A DNA stretch of 64,000 nucleotides, taken from assembly GCF_028622115.1 (NCBI RefSeq), contig NZ_CP097263.1:7502001-7566000 (forward strand), given 5' to 3'. Each line of letters starts with the position of its first letter. Within the stretch, counting starts at the first letter, position 1. The notes beneath the pieces were generated by a model. The model did no database searches and was not told the origin of the DNA. It saw nothing but the letters and a program-made list of their open reading frames with translations. The DNA comes from Kutzneria chonburiensis (GTDB lineage: Bacteria; Actinomycetota; Actinomycetes; Mycobacteriales; Pseudonocardiaceae). Positions 1 to 7,570 of this stretch are shown here, one piece after another. Position numbers and translations under genes: made by a program.

Positions 1-1
1 G

Positions 2-181
2 CACGGCCTGCTGGTGCCGGTCTGGGACCTCGACCCCGAGCTGCACGTGCGCGAGTGGGAGCCGGGCGCGGAGGTCCTCGGCCGCCGCCTCACCGCCGCG
101 TTGGCTGTGGACAGCGAGCTCACCTCGGCCGAGCACCGCGCGCTCGACGGCCTGCGCGGACGCCAGGTCACACTGCGCTGA
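2..181 (+). CDS. DUF5926 family protein, C-terminal end (partial)
   Basis: Only the last 59 residues are in the window; the reading frame is open to the left edge and stops with TGA at 179-181. The tail reads HGLLVPVWDLDPE near its start and closes with GLRGRQVTLR. This matches my memory of the C-terminus of actinobacterial DUF5926 proteins (SEC-C-type, function unknown), which end with a VPVWDLP segment, a helical stretch and a GLxxRQVTL tail. No function can be assigned from this fragment. Confidence 0.6.
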   Translation, partial: HGLLVPVWDLDPELHVREWEPGAEVLGRRLTAALAVDSELTSAEHRALDGLRGRQVTLR

Positions 182-187
182 AAGCCT

Positions 188-251
188 TTGCCCACAGCGA
201 CGGCCGGTTGTCCACAGCGACAATCGGCTGTCCACAGGAGGATGTGGATAA
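188..251. other. Cluster of DnaA-box-like sequences (cluster A)
   Basis: Four 9-mers resembling DnaA boxes lie just upstream of the DUF952 gene: TTGCCCACA (188-196), TTGTCCACA (208-216), CTGTCCACA (228-236) and TGTGGATAA (243-251, the complement of the classical TTATCCACA). The first three are exactly 20 bp apart. A further TGTGGACAG lies in the preceding gene at 106-114. TTGTCCACA is the preferred actinomycete DnaA box. Whether DnaA binds here is not known from sequence. Confidence 0.5.
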
Positions 252-254
252 CTC

Positions 255-608
255 GTGATCTTGCACATCTGCTCGCGGGACGAGTGGGACGCGGCCGAGC
301 AGGAGGGCGCCCTGGTGCCCGCCTCGCTGGACGAGGTCGGCTTCGTGCACTGCTCCGACTTCGGCACCGTGGCCCTGCCGGCCAACGCGCTGTTCGCCGG
401 CCGGGACGACATGCTGCTGCTGGTCATCGACCCGGCGGCGCTGGACGCCCCGGTGCGCTGGGAGGACGGCGTGCCGCCGCACCCGGCCGGCATCTGGTTC
501 CCGCACGTCTACGGGCCGATCAATGTCGGCGCCGTGGTGGCCGCGGTGGAGTTCCTGCCGACGGCGGAAGGTGGTTTCCGCCTGCCCAAGGAGTTGGCTG
601 AATTGTAA
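255..608 (+). CDS. DUF952 domain-containing protein
   Basis: A 117-residue protein with the DUF952 layout: an N-terminal ILHICSRDEW strand, then GFVHCSDF near residue 30, and the C-terminal WFPHVYGPINVGAVVAAVEF segment typical of the family. The GTG start at 255 lies just after the DnaA-box-like cluster and has no good Shine-Dalgarno sequence, so the start is less sure than the frame. DUF952 proteins are small cytoplasmic proteins related to glutathione-S-transferase-like or ADP-ribosyltransferase-like folds in some classifications; no reaction is established. It appears to be a stand-alone gene. Confidence 0.85.
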   Translation: MILHICSRDEWDAAEQEGALVPASLDEVGFVHCSDFGTVALPANALFAGRDDMLLLVIDPAALDAPVRWEDGVPPHPAGIWFPHVYGPINVGAVVAAVEFLPTAEGGFRLPKELAEL

Positions 609-681
609 CCTTTCAACGCCGCAACCTCGGGCCCTCTCGCGCGACCTTCTAACAGTTGGTCACAGGGGAGGGGATCAGGAA

Positions 682-1245
682 GTGGGCGCACCACTGAGGC
701 TTTTGGGGGCGGAGAGCAGCGGCACCTGGACGGTCGTCCCGGCGCAGCGAGAGGTCCGGTCGACCGCGAAGGCGGTCGACACCGATTTCGCCGAGTTCGT
801 GAAGACGGCCCTGCCGGGCCTGCTCAGATACGGCCACGCGCTGACCGGGAACCCGCACGACGCGGCCGATCTCGTGCAGACCGTGCTGGAGAAGGTCGGC
901 TCGCGGTGGCTGGGCCGCCGGGCCTTCTGCGACGAGCCGCTGGCCTACGTGCGCAAGGCGATGGCCAACGCGCACGTCAGCCACTGGCGGCGGATTCGCC
1001 GCGAGAGCCTGGTCGCCGAGCTGCCCGACAACGCCGTCGAGCAGTTCGACCGGCTCGACAACGAGCCGCTGTGGCAGGGTGTGCGGGGATTGCCGCCGAG
1101 GCAACGCGCCGTCATCGTGCTGCGTTACTACGAGGGGCTGTCCGAGGCGGAGATCGCCGACACGCTCGGCATCAGCAAGGGGACGGTGAAGAGCCAGGCC
1201 AGCAAGGCGTTGAACACGCTGCGATCGAGCCTGGAGGGGAGGTGA
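682..1245 (+). CDS. SigE-family ECF RNA polymerase sigma factor
   Basis: A 187-residue sigma-70 family protein of the actinobacterial SigE type. Region 2 is recognisable around residues 35-70 (DFAEFVKTALPGLLRYGHAL, then a NPHDAADLVQ core) and region 4 near the C-terminus carries LPPRQRAVIVLRYYEGLSEAEIA followed by the helix-turn-helix GISKGTVKSQ. The GTG at 682 is chosen because a strong GGGAGGGG ribosome site (about 666-673) sits 8 bases ahead. The next gene starts 3 bases after the stop and encodes a one-pass membrane protein, the usual arrangement for an ECF sigma factor with a membrane-bound partner that holds it inactive. Confidence 0.93.
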   Translation: MGAPLRLLGAESSGTWTVVPAQREVRSTAKAVDTDFAEFVKTALPGLLRYGHALTGNPHDAADLVQTVLEKVGSRWLGRRAFCDEPLAYVRKAMANAHVSHWRRIRRESLVAELPDNAVEQFDRLDNEPLWQGVRGLPPRQRAVIVLRYYEGLSEAEIADTLGISKGTVKSQASKALNTLRSSLEGR

Positions 1246-1248
1246 CCG

Positions 1249-2079
1249 GTGGACATCGACGACGAGCTGCGCAAGCTCTTCGCCGACGATCGCCTCAGCG
1301 TGCCCGTCCGGCCGGCAGCCGACCGTGTCATCGTCAGTGGTGCGCGCCGGATCCGGCGGCGTCGAGCCGGCGCGGTCTTCGGCGGCGGGATGCTCTCGGT
1401 GGCCACCGTCCTGGTTGCTGGCACCGCCTTCGGCGTGGCTGGTGACGCGCCGCCGCGTACGCCGCTGGCCGCGGCCGAGAGTTCCGGGCTGACCACGACC
1501 ACCGAGTCGCCCAGCCTGAGCCCGTCGACCATCGAGCTGACCACCAGCGTCGCGCCGCCGCCGACCACCACGCAGCGGCGGACCACCACCACGACGCCGC
1601 CGAGCACCACGACCACCAGCGCGACGCCGACCAAGGCCAAGCCGCCGACGACGCCGCTGGCCTTCGGTCCCACGGCCGTCGGCTCACTGCGACTGGGCAT
1701 GACCGTCGACGAGGCGGTAGCGGCCGGCGTGATCCAGCCCGTCACCCCGCCGCCGGCTCCCGTGGCCGGCTGCCAGGGCTACGACTGGCTCGGCCACACC
1801 GCCGCGCCGTCGACGTCCCCGTTGCTGTTCTCACCCACGCTCGGACTGGTCCGCATCGGCGGGCGGGCCGACGCCGAGACGCCCGAGGGCATCTACGCCG
1901 GCTCCTCCGAGGAGGACGTGCGGGCCGTGTACCCGAACCAGGCCAAGCCGCACAGCGGCACCAACGAGTGGGTCGCTCCGGTGCCCGGCAATCCGAGCGC
2001 GAACTACTGGCTCGTCCTCAGCAAGCACACCGTCACCGACGTGCGGCTGGAGCTGGCCGCGCAGGACTGCTACCAGTAG
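1249..2079 (+). CDS. Single-pass membrane protein, probable anti-sigma partner
   Basis: 276 residues. The N-terminus is a short cytoplasmic segment (DIDDELRKLFADDR) with an RRIRRRR stop-transfer run at 34-39, then one transmembrane helix at about 41-65. Residues about 76-130 are a low-complexity Thr/Pro linker. The outer part (about 135-276) is a folded domain with two cysteines near GCQGYDW and one near the end. It starts 3 bases after the sigma gene and is surely translated with it. The short N-terminus plus membrane helix fits a partner of that sigma factor, but I see no ZAS zinc motif (HxxxCxxC), so anti-sigma activity is inferred from position only. Confidence 0.8.
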   Translation: MDIDDELRKLFADDRLSVPVRPAADRVIVSGARRIRRRRAGAVFGGGMLSVATVLVAGTAFGVAGDAPPRTPLAAAESSGLTTTTESPSLSPSTIELTTSVAPPPTTTQRRTTTTTPPSTTTTSATPTKAKPPTTPLAFGPTAVGSLRLGMTVDEAVAAGVIQPVTPPPAPVAGCQGYDWLGHTAAPSTSPLLFSPTLGLVRIGGRADAETPEGIYAGSSEEDVRAVYPNQAKPHSGTNEWVAPVPGNPSANYWLVLSKHTVTDVRLELAAQDCYQ

Positions 2080-2103
2080 ACCGGCAGCTGGGGGTGCCGC
2101 GGC

Positions 2104-2646
2104 TCAGAGTTCGCCGCCGGCCACCCTCGGCGCCGTCGGGTCCGCGCCCTCGGCGCCCACGTTCTCGCGGCTGAGGAAGTCCTCGATGTGGAAGACGTTC
2201 GAGCCGGCGCGGTCCACCGTGCGCAGCAGCGTCGACATGGAGGCGACCTCTTCGACCTGCTCCTTGAGGAACCACTGCATGAACTGCTCGCCGAGGTAGT
2301 CACCCTCGTCGCGGGCCGCCCGGGCCAGCGTGGTGATCTCCTCGGTGACCGTGCGCTCCTGCTGCAGGGCCAGCTCCACCGGCTCACGCACGTTCTCGAA
2401 GTCGTTGCGGACCTCGCCGACCGCCGGGATCGCCACGCGCACGTCGTTGTCCAGCAGGTACTGGACGATCATCATCGCGTGATTGCGCTCCTCGAGCGAC
2501 TGGCGGTAGAAGTGCGCGGCCAGCCGGGGGAGGTCCTCGCTGTCGAACCAGACCGCGATGGCCACGTACTGCTGCGCGGCCGTGAACTCGTTGCGGATCT
2601 GCTGCTTGAGCAGCTCGTGGAACTTCGTCGTGGTGTTCGGGGACAT
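2104..2646 (-). CDS. bfrB: Non-heme ferritin (BfrB type)
   Basis: A 180-residue ferritin that oxidises Fe(II) and stores it as a mineral in a 24-subunit shell. It closely follows mycobacterial BfrB along its length: IRNEFTAAQQYVAIAVWFDSE (ferroxidase Glu at 20), SLEERNHAMM (Glu53 and His56), QERTVTEEI and EGDYLGEQFMQWF, with a GGEL tail like that of BfrB. The ATG at 2646 is preceded by TACGGT at the spacing of a leaderless promoter. No iron box is visible directly upstream, so its iron control is not evident here. Confidence 0.95.
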   Translation of the reverse strand: MSPNTTTKFHELLKQQIRNEFTAAQQYVAIAVWFDSEDLPRLAAHFYRQSLEERNHAMMIVQYLLDNDVRVAIPAVGEVRNDFENVREPVELALQQERTVTEEITTLARAARDEGDYLGEQFMQWFLKEQVEEVASMSTLLRTVDRAGSNVFHIEDFLSRENVGAEGADPTAPRVAGGEL

Positions 2647-2653
2647 GTCAAGA

Positions 2654-2659
2654 ACCGTA
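2654..2659 (-). promoter_or_regulatory. bfrB: -10 element (TACGGT) for leaderless ferritin mRNA
   Basis: TACGGT on the minus strand ends 7 bases before the ATG of the ferritin gene, and no Shine-Dalgarno sequence lies between. This TANNNT-to-start spacing recurs at many genes in the window and implies transcription starting at or near the start codon. Confidence 0.45.
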
Positions 2660-2720
2660 CCTCGAACGGCGCAGGACAAATCGGTCGCCGAGCGAGTTGT
2701 CCCCCGCTCTGGTGAGCCCC

Positions 2721-2872
2721 TGTGGACAACCTGGGGATAGTTGTGGACAACCTGGTGACAGCCGGTGGACAGCTATTGTGTCCCAATCGTGAAAACCCCG
2801 GTGAACAGCGCATTCAAGCGCTTATCCACCGGGGTTCGCTGTGTACGGCAGTTGCCCTCTGACTGTGGACAA
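2721..2872. other. Cluster of DnaA-box-like sequences (cluster B)
   Basis: The gap between the ferritin gene and the next minus-strand gene holds three perfect TGTGGACAA sites (complement of the actinomycete DnaA box TTGTCCACA) at 2721-2729, 2742-2750 and 2864-2872, a near match GGTGGACAG at 2764-2772, and TTATCCACC at 2822-2830. The first three are 21-22 bp apart, two helical turns, and in the same orientation. This is not the chromosomal origin by gene context, since dnaA and dnaN are absent. Confidence 0.5.
2791..2836 (-). terminator. Rho-independent terminator of the 2873-3415 gene
   Basis: AACCCCGGTG (2794-2803) pairs perfectly with CACCGGGGTT (2827-2836). Inside it a second stem, AGCGC (2807-2811) with GCGCT (2818-2822), closes a six-base loop. 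Read on the minus strand the hairpin is followed by TTTTC, a short U tract. It lies 36 bases beyond the stop of the gene at 2873-3415. A DnaA-box-like TTATCCACC is embedded in one arm. Confidence 0.75.
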
Positions 2873-3415
2873 CTAGGCCGGGGCGGCCGCGCTCACCCGG
2901 TCGAACACCATCAGCGAGCCCACCGGCCGGCCCGTCAGCCGGGTCAGCTCCGGGTGCAGCCGGTCCACCAGCTCCGCCGGCAGCGCCAGCACGTCCGGCC
3001 GGACCGTGACGATCTTCGGGTGGCCCAGCACCACGTCGTCCCACTCCACGTCCTGCGAGCTGCCCGATCGGTCCACCACGAAGCCCAGCGTGTTGGTCGC
3101 GTCTTCGTTGAACAGCTCGACGATGCCCGTCACCAGTTGATGCTGTTCGACGGTCGACAGCCCGTCCAGGTCGAACTCCTGGGCCACCACCTCTTCGCTC
3201 ACCCGCCGGAACCGGCAGTACAGAGCCGTCTCCTCGTCGAGCCAGTACTCGACGTCCACCGACGCCGACTCCGTCAGCGCCAGTCGCTCCAGCAGGCCCG
3301 CCCGCTGCGTCTGCGGATCGGACAGCACCAGCCCCAGCGACTCGATCCTGGCCACCGTCCGATCGGCCCGCGCGGCCGACCAGCCGTTCTCGTACCAGTG
3401 GATGAAACCGCTCAC
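2873..3415 (-). CDS. Hypothetical protein
   Basis: A 180-residue soluble, acidic protein that I do not recognise. It begins MSGFIHWYENGWSAARAD and contains the segments DVEYWLDEETALYCRFRR and WDDVVLGHPKIVTVRPDVLALP. No signal peptide or membrane helix is visible. Codon use is typical of the window, supporting a real gene. It is flanked by its own terminator downstream and stands alone. Resemblance in size and style to small immunity-type proteins is only an impression. Confidence 0.72.
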   Translation of the reverse strand: MSGFIHWYENGWSAARADRTVARIESLGLVLSDPQTQRAGLLERLALTESASVDVEYWLDEETALYCRFRRVSEEVVAQEFDLDGLSTVEQHQLVTGIVELFNEDATNTLGFVVDRSGSSQDVEWDDVVLGHPKIVTVRPDVLALPAELVDRLHPELTRLTGRPVGSLMVFDRVSAAAPA

Positions 3416-3662
3416 CCGATGGCTCCTCGCTCTCTCGCCTGCCGTGCCGCCATGTTTACCCCGTCACCCCATCGAGGGTTCACCGCGGGGCGGCCGAGTC
3501 GAAGCAGGCCAGGGTTCGCGCTGTTCAGCCCTTGATCACTCGATCGAGCCGCACGTCGGCCGACCTCTCACTGCTATGCTGTGTTCGGAGCCGGGCGGTC
3601 CGCGGACGCGTCCGGAAGTGGACCCGGGTATCCCGCGTTGTCGTGGGCGCCCGGGTTTCGCG

Positions 3663-4241
3663 CTATTCGGGCACGTTTCGGACCTCGATCACATGCGCAG
3701 CACAGAGGATCGCCCACGGCTCCGGTTCGTCATGGTGGTGTGCCGCGATGTAGGCGCCTGCGACGAAGTCTGCGACCCAGAGACAGGGATCGGCGTCCTT
3801 CACCTTGTGGTCGACCGGCATCGCCGCATCGATTCGATGCGAGCGACGCAAGCGATCGCGAACGCGCCGGTCGTGCCGATCACCGGCCTGGCGCGACTCC
3901 ATGATCACGTGGGTCGCGTGCTCGGTGTGTTGCAGGTGAGGCAGCAGCTCAACCAGCAGCCGCGCACGCGCTTGCTCCTGGCGGGTCCGGTCGGTCGGGG
4001 TGGTCATGAAGATCGTGCCGATCAACGGTAACGGCGCGAGCGACTCGGCGATCTTGGTTCGACGGTCGCGGGTCTCGTCATAGTGGTGGAGCCAGCGTTG
4101 TCCCGGCAGGAGCAGGCTCCTTACCGTTGCGGCTACGAGCGCGTGGTCGGTTCCTTCTGTCAGTACGGCGGCCAGTCCGTACAGCCGGTTGCCGTCGGGC
4201 AGTCGGGTTCCTGTCTCGTCGATGTGTGCGTAGATCTCCAC
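3663..4241 (-). CDS. DUF3800-like protein (RNase H-fold family)
   Basis: 192 residues. The N-terminal strand AHIDETG (Asp8, Glu9), a central MESR (Glu115), DRRVRDRL (Asp124) and a late LWVADFVAGAY (Asp158) follow the spaced acidic pattern of DUF3800, a family with an RNase H-like fold often found in mobile or defence-rich DNA. The GTG start at 4241 has AAGGGGA 5 bases upstream. The gene looks less GC-rich than its neighbours and its third-codon bias is weaker, which suggests recent acquisition. Enzyme activity is not established for most family members, so no function is claimed. Confidence 0.62.
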   Translation of the reverse strand: MEIYAHIDETGTRLPDGNRLYGLAAVLTEGTDHALVAATVRSLLLPGQRWLHHYDETRDRRTKIAESLAPLPLIGTIFMTTPTDRTRQEQARARLLVELLPHLQHTEHATHVIMESRQAGDRHDRRVRDRLRRSHRIDAAMPVDHKVKDADPCLWVADFVAGAYIAAHHHDEPEPWAILCAAHVIEVRNVPE

Positions 4242-4334
4242 CTGGTCCCCTTGTTGCTGAACCCACGAGCGTAGCGGCCAGGAATCGCCAACACGTTCGA
4301 GTGAATTTGCTCAAGGTCGTCAGGAAACTCTTAG

Positions 4335-4349
4335 TCAGAGTGGCTCTGA
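4335..4349. promoter_or_regulatory. Probable MarR operator palindrome
   Basis: TCAGAGTGGCTCTGA is a perfect 6-3-6 inverted repeat 18 bases ahead of the start of the MarR gene and ahead of the MarR-ABC exporter operon. MarR regulators usually bind such short palindromes in their own promoter, so autoregulation is a reasonable inference. Confidence 0.45.
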
Positions 4350-4366
4350 ATGAGAGGTAGATTGAG

Positions 4367-4812
4367 GTGGTGATCGCTGATGAGCTGATGACCACGGTGA
4401 TGGGGCTGAAGCGGGTGGTGCGCCGGCGGATGGAGGTGGGGCGGCCGGAGCCGAGGTTGCGGGGGCGCATACGGAGCTGCTGCGGGTGGTGCGCGGGAAC
4501 CCGGGGATCGGGGTGGCGGCGGCGGCCAAGGAGCTGCATCTGGCCGGGAACACGGTGAGCACGCTGGTGAATCAGCTGATCGACAAGGAGTTGCTGCGGC
4601 GGGAGACGGACCCGGACGACCGGCGGGCGGCGAGGCTGTATCTGACGCCGAAGGCGGTGAAGCGGCAGGCGAAGTGGCGGGAAGATCGCACGAAGCTGGT
4701 GGAAGGGGCGCTCAAGGAACTGAACGCCAGGGAGCGGGCGGCGATCGAGAAAGCCCTGCCGGCGCTGCGAAAGCTGCTGGACGAACTGGGCGGAGAAGGG
4801 ACGGGCGCATGA
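4367..4812 (+). CDS. MarR-family transcriptional regulator, interrupted by a -1 frameshift
   Basis: The protein is encoded in two frames. From GTG 4367 (AGAGGT ribosome site at 4352-4357) the first frame gives VIADELMTTVMGLKRVVRRR..EPRLRG; from about 4466 the sense continues one frame over as AHTELLRVVRGNPGIGVAAAAKELHLAG, the winged helix (NTVSTLVNQLIDKELLRR, DPDDRRAARLYLT), and the C-terminal helix to the stop at 4812. Joining them by one extra G in the G5 run at 4461-4465 restores a normal MarR of about 148 residues. The downstream frame alone, from 4486, would lack the dimerisation helices. Its stop overlaps the ABC ATPase start (ATGA), so it likely controls that exporter. Sequencing error or true mutation cannot be separated here. 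Confidence 0.8.
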
Positions 4813-5615
4813 CGGAACTGGCGGTGAGCTGCACGGACGTTCGGCACGCCTTCGGGGACACGAAAGCGGTCGACGGCGTGGACCTGGACGTGCGGGCGGG
4901 CGAGGTGTTCGGGCTGCTGGGCCCGAACGGCGCCGGCAAGACGACGACGATCCGGATGATCACGACGCTGCTGCCGTCGCCGCCGGGACGGATCACAGTG
5001 TTCGGCCGGGACGTCGCCCACGGCACGATGGCGGTGCGCCGGCTGATCGGCTATGTGCCGCAACAGCTTTCGGCCGATGCGACGCTGACCGGCCGGGAGA
5101 ACGTGGCGCTGTTCGCGCGGCTGTTCGACGTGCCGAGAAGGGAACGGCAGTCCAAAGTGGACGGCGCGCTGGACGCGGTCGGGCTGCTGGACGTGGCGGA
5201 GCGGCAGGCGGGCACGTACTCGGGCGGCATGATCCGACGGCTGGAGTTGGCCCAGGCCCTGGTCAGCGCCCCGCGGCTGCTGGTGCTGGACGAGCCGACG
5301 ATCGGACTGGACCCGATCGCCCGCGCCGGCGTCTGGGAACGAATCCAGCAGGTGCGCGCGGAGACCGGCATGACGGTGCTGGTGACCACGCACTACATGG
5401 CCGAGGCGGACGAGTTCTGCGACCGGATCGCCTTGATGCACAAGGGAAAGCTCACGGACATGGGCACGCCGGCCGAGCTGCGGGCGGCGCTCGGGCCGGA
5501 CGCCACCCTGGACGACGTGTTCCGCGCCAGCACCGGTGGCGACCTCGATGGCGATGGCGCCAAGGGGCTGCGGGAGATCCGCGCGACCCGCCGCACCGCG
5601 CGAAGGCTGGGCTAG
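4809..5615 (+). CDS. ABC transporter ATP-binding protein (DrrA-like exporter)
   Basis: 268 residues; the cytoplasmic ATPase of an ABC-2 type exporter. Walker A GPNGAGKTT is at 38-46, the Q-loop at VPQQLSAD (83-90), the signature YSGGMIRRLELAQAL at 137-151, Walker B LLVLDEPTIGLD at 157-168 and the H-loop histidine in VTTHYM at 192-197. A short C-terminal extension follows, as in drug and polyketide exporters of the daunorubicin-resistance type. It overlaps the marR stop by 4 bases and is followed 21 bases later by the membrane subunit. The substrate is unknown; MarR control suggests a toxic small molecule. Confidence 0.95.
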   Translation: MTELAVSCTDVRHAFGDTKAVDGVDLDVRAGEVFGLLGPNGAGKTTTIRMITTLLPSPPGRITVFGRDVAHGTMAVRRLIGYVPQQLSADATLTGRENVALFARLFDVPRRERQSKVDGALDAVGLLDVAERQAGTYSGGMIRRLELAQALVSAPRLLVLDEPTIGLDPIARAGVWERIQQVRAETGMTVLVTTHYMAEADEFCDRIALMHKGKLTDMGTPAELRAALGPDATLDDVFRASTGGDLDGDGAKGLREIRATRRTARRLG

Positions 5616-5636
5616 CAACCACGAGGGGAGACCAGG

Positions 5637-6425
5637 ATGGCGATGACGTCCATGGCGGCAACACCGGCGTTGCTGGGGCGGCGGATCGGCACGATGTGCC
5701 TGGTGGAGCTGCAGAAACTGCGGCACGACCGGACGGAGCTGGTCACCAGGGCGATCCAGCCGGCGCTGTGGCTACTGATCTTCGGGGAGACGTTCACGCG
5801 GCTGCGGGTGATCCCGACGGGGAACCTGCCCTACCTGGACTATCTGGCGCCGGGGATTCTGGCGCAGTCGGCGCTGTTCGTCTCGATCTTCTACGGGATC
5901 CAGATCATCTGGGAGCGGGACGCGGGGGTGCTGTCGAAGCTGATGGTGACGCCGACGCCGAGGCCGGCGCTGATCGCGGGCAAGGCGTTCGCGGCAGGGA
6001 TCAGGGCGATCGCGCAAGCGGTGGTGGTGCTGGCGCTGTCGGCGATCCTCGGGGTGGCGCTGACGGCGAACCCGCTGAAGCTGATGGGAGTGCTGCTGAT
6101 CGTGGTGCTGGGGGCGGCGTTCTTCTGCTGCCTGTCGATCACGATCGCGGGCATCGTGATGAGCCGCGAGCGGCTGATGGGCATCGGCCAGGCGATCACG
6201 ATGCCGCTGTTCTTCGCCTCGAACGCGCTCTACCCGGTGGACCTGATGCCGACCTGGCTCCAGGTGCTCAACCACATCAACCCGCTGAGCTACGAGGTCG
6301 ACGCGCTGCGGGGACTGCTGCTGGGCACGCCGGCGAACCTGGTGCTGGACTTCGGGGTGCTGGTGGGCACGGCGGTGCTGGGCATCGGGGTGGCCTCGGC
6401 GCTGCTGCCCCGGCTGGCCCGCTGA
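5637..6425 (+). CDS. ABC-2 type transporter permease
   Basis: 262 residues with six predicted membrane helices. It starts with a cytoplasmic MCLVELQKLRHDRTELVTRAIQP segment, then LWLLIFGETF. Also visible are the central VLSKLMVTPTPRPALIAGKA coupling segment and a late MPLFFASNALYPVDLMPTWLQVLNHINPLSY loop characteristic of ABC-2 drug exporters. A GAGGGGAG ribosome site precedes the ATG at 5637. It forms the exporter with the ATPase encoded just upstream. Confidence 0.95.
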   Translation: MAMTSMAATPALLGRRIGTMCLVELQKLRHDRTELVTRAIQPALWLLIFGETFTRLRVIPTGNLPYLDYLAPGILAQSALFVSIFYGIQIIWERDAGVLSKLMVTPTPRPALIAGKAFAAGIRAIAQAVVVLALSAILGVALTANPLKLMGVLLIVVLGAAFFCCLSITIAGIVMSRERLMGIGQAITMPLFFASNALYPVDLMPTWLQVLNHINPLSYEVDALRGLLLGTPANLVLDFGVLVGTAVLGIGVASALLPRLAR

Positions 6426-6446
6426 AGCCAACCGGGGCAACGAAAA

Positions 6447-7493
6447 TCAGCGCGTCCAGCCGGGACCCCAACCGCCCTCGATCTGACGGCTGCGCTGTAG
6501 CAGCGCCATGCCGCCGTACGGGTAGTCGACCGCCAGCGCGCTGGCGGTGTCGAGCTGCTCCATCTCCTTCTCGGTCAGCACGAGATCGGCGGCAGCCAGG
6601 TTGTCGGCGAACTGGGCCTGGGTACGAGCGCCGATGATCACGGAGGTGACCTGCGGACGGCCCTTCACCCAGGCCAACGCGACCTGCGCGGGACTGATCT
6701 CCCGCTCGGCGGCGACGGCCCGCACGGTCTCGATGATGTCCCAAGTCCGTTGCGCGGCGTTGCGCTGGGCGAAGAAGCTGCGGGTGGTGGTGTTGGCCAG
6801 CCGCGTATCGGCCGGTGCCTCGGCGTCCCGCTGGTACTTGCCGGTCAGCACGCCGCCGGCCAGCGGCGACCAAGGCAGCAGCCCGAGGTCGGTGGACTCA
6901 CAGGCCGGCACGATCTCCCACTCGATCTCCCGGCTGAGCAGGTTGTACTGCGGCTGAAGCGTGACGGGCCGGATGAGACCGCGGGCATCAGCCACGTCGA
7001 CGGCCTTCTGCACCTGCCAGCCGAGGAAGTTGGACAGCCCGTAGTAACGGATCTTGCCGGACCGGACGGCGCCGTCGAGAAACTCCAGCGTCTCGGCGAT
7101 CGGAGTCAACGGATCCCAGGCATGCACCTGGTACAGGTCGATCGTGTCGACGCCGAGCCGGCGCAGGGACGCGGTCAGCGCCTGGTCCAGGTGCCGTCGG
7201 GACAGCCCGACGGCGTTGGGGTCGGCGGGGTCGGTCGGGAACCGGCCCTTGGTCGCGACCACCATCCGGTCGGTGACCTCGGTCGGCCGCGCGGCCAGCC
7301 ACTTGCCGACGATCGTCTCGGAGACGCCGCCGGAGTACACGTCCGCGGTGTCCAGCAGCGTCCCGCCCTCGGCCGCGAACGCGTCGAGCTGCGCGAACGA
7401 GCCGTCCTCGTCGGTCTCGCGGCCGAAGGTCATGGTGCCGAGCGCGAGCGCCGACACCGAGCAACCGCTGCCGCCAAGCCTTCGATACTCCAC
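6447..7493 (-). CDS. Aldo/keto reductase
   Basis: 348 residues with the AKR barrel and complete catalytic tetrad: Asp48 and Tyr53 (LLDTADVYSGG), Lys82 (VVATKGRF) and His124 (LYQVHAWD). The C-terminal NADPH-binding segment VIIGARTQAQFADNL is present. The GTG at 7493 is taken as start because GGGGAG lies 6 bases upstream; the open frame continues further but without family similarity. Such enzymes reduce aldehydes or ketones with NADPH; the substrate is not evident. It lies 77 bases after arcA on the same strand and may share its transcript. Confidence 0.94.
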   Translation of the reverse strand: MEYRRLGGSGCSVSALALGTMTFGRETDEDGSFAQLDAFAAEGGTLLDTADVYSGGVSETIVGKWLAARPTEVTDRMVVATKGRFPTDPADPNAVGLSRRHLDQALTASLRRLGVDTIDLYQVHAWDPLTPIAETLEFLDGAVRSGKIRYYGLSNFLGWQVQKAVDVADARGLIRPVTLQPQYNLLSREIEWEIVPACESTDLGLLPWSPLAGGVLTGKYQRDAEAPADTRLANTTTRSFFAQRNAAQRTWDIIETVRAVAAEREISPAQVALAWVKGRPQVTSVIIGARTQAQFADNLAAADLVLTEKEMEQLDTASALAVDYPYGGMALLQRSRQIEGGWGPGWTR

Positions 7494-7570
7494 AATGGAC
7501 TCCCCAGGGCGTTGAATGTCGTACGAAATCCATTCTGGCCCTGGAGTTACTCCATTTGCAGCGCTAATTC

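Noticed and set aside
2082-2099. CGGCA/TGCCG hairpin between the sigma partner gene and the ferritin gene
   Set aside because: Only a five-base stem and no T run; too weak to call a terminator.
3508-3668. Two similar stretches, GGGTTCGCGCTGTTC and GGGTTTCGCGCTATTC, near the DUF3800-like gene
   Set aside because: Both lie on the same side of the gene, so they are not flanking repeats of an insertion; short and imperfect.
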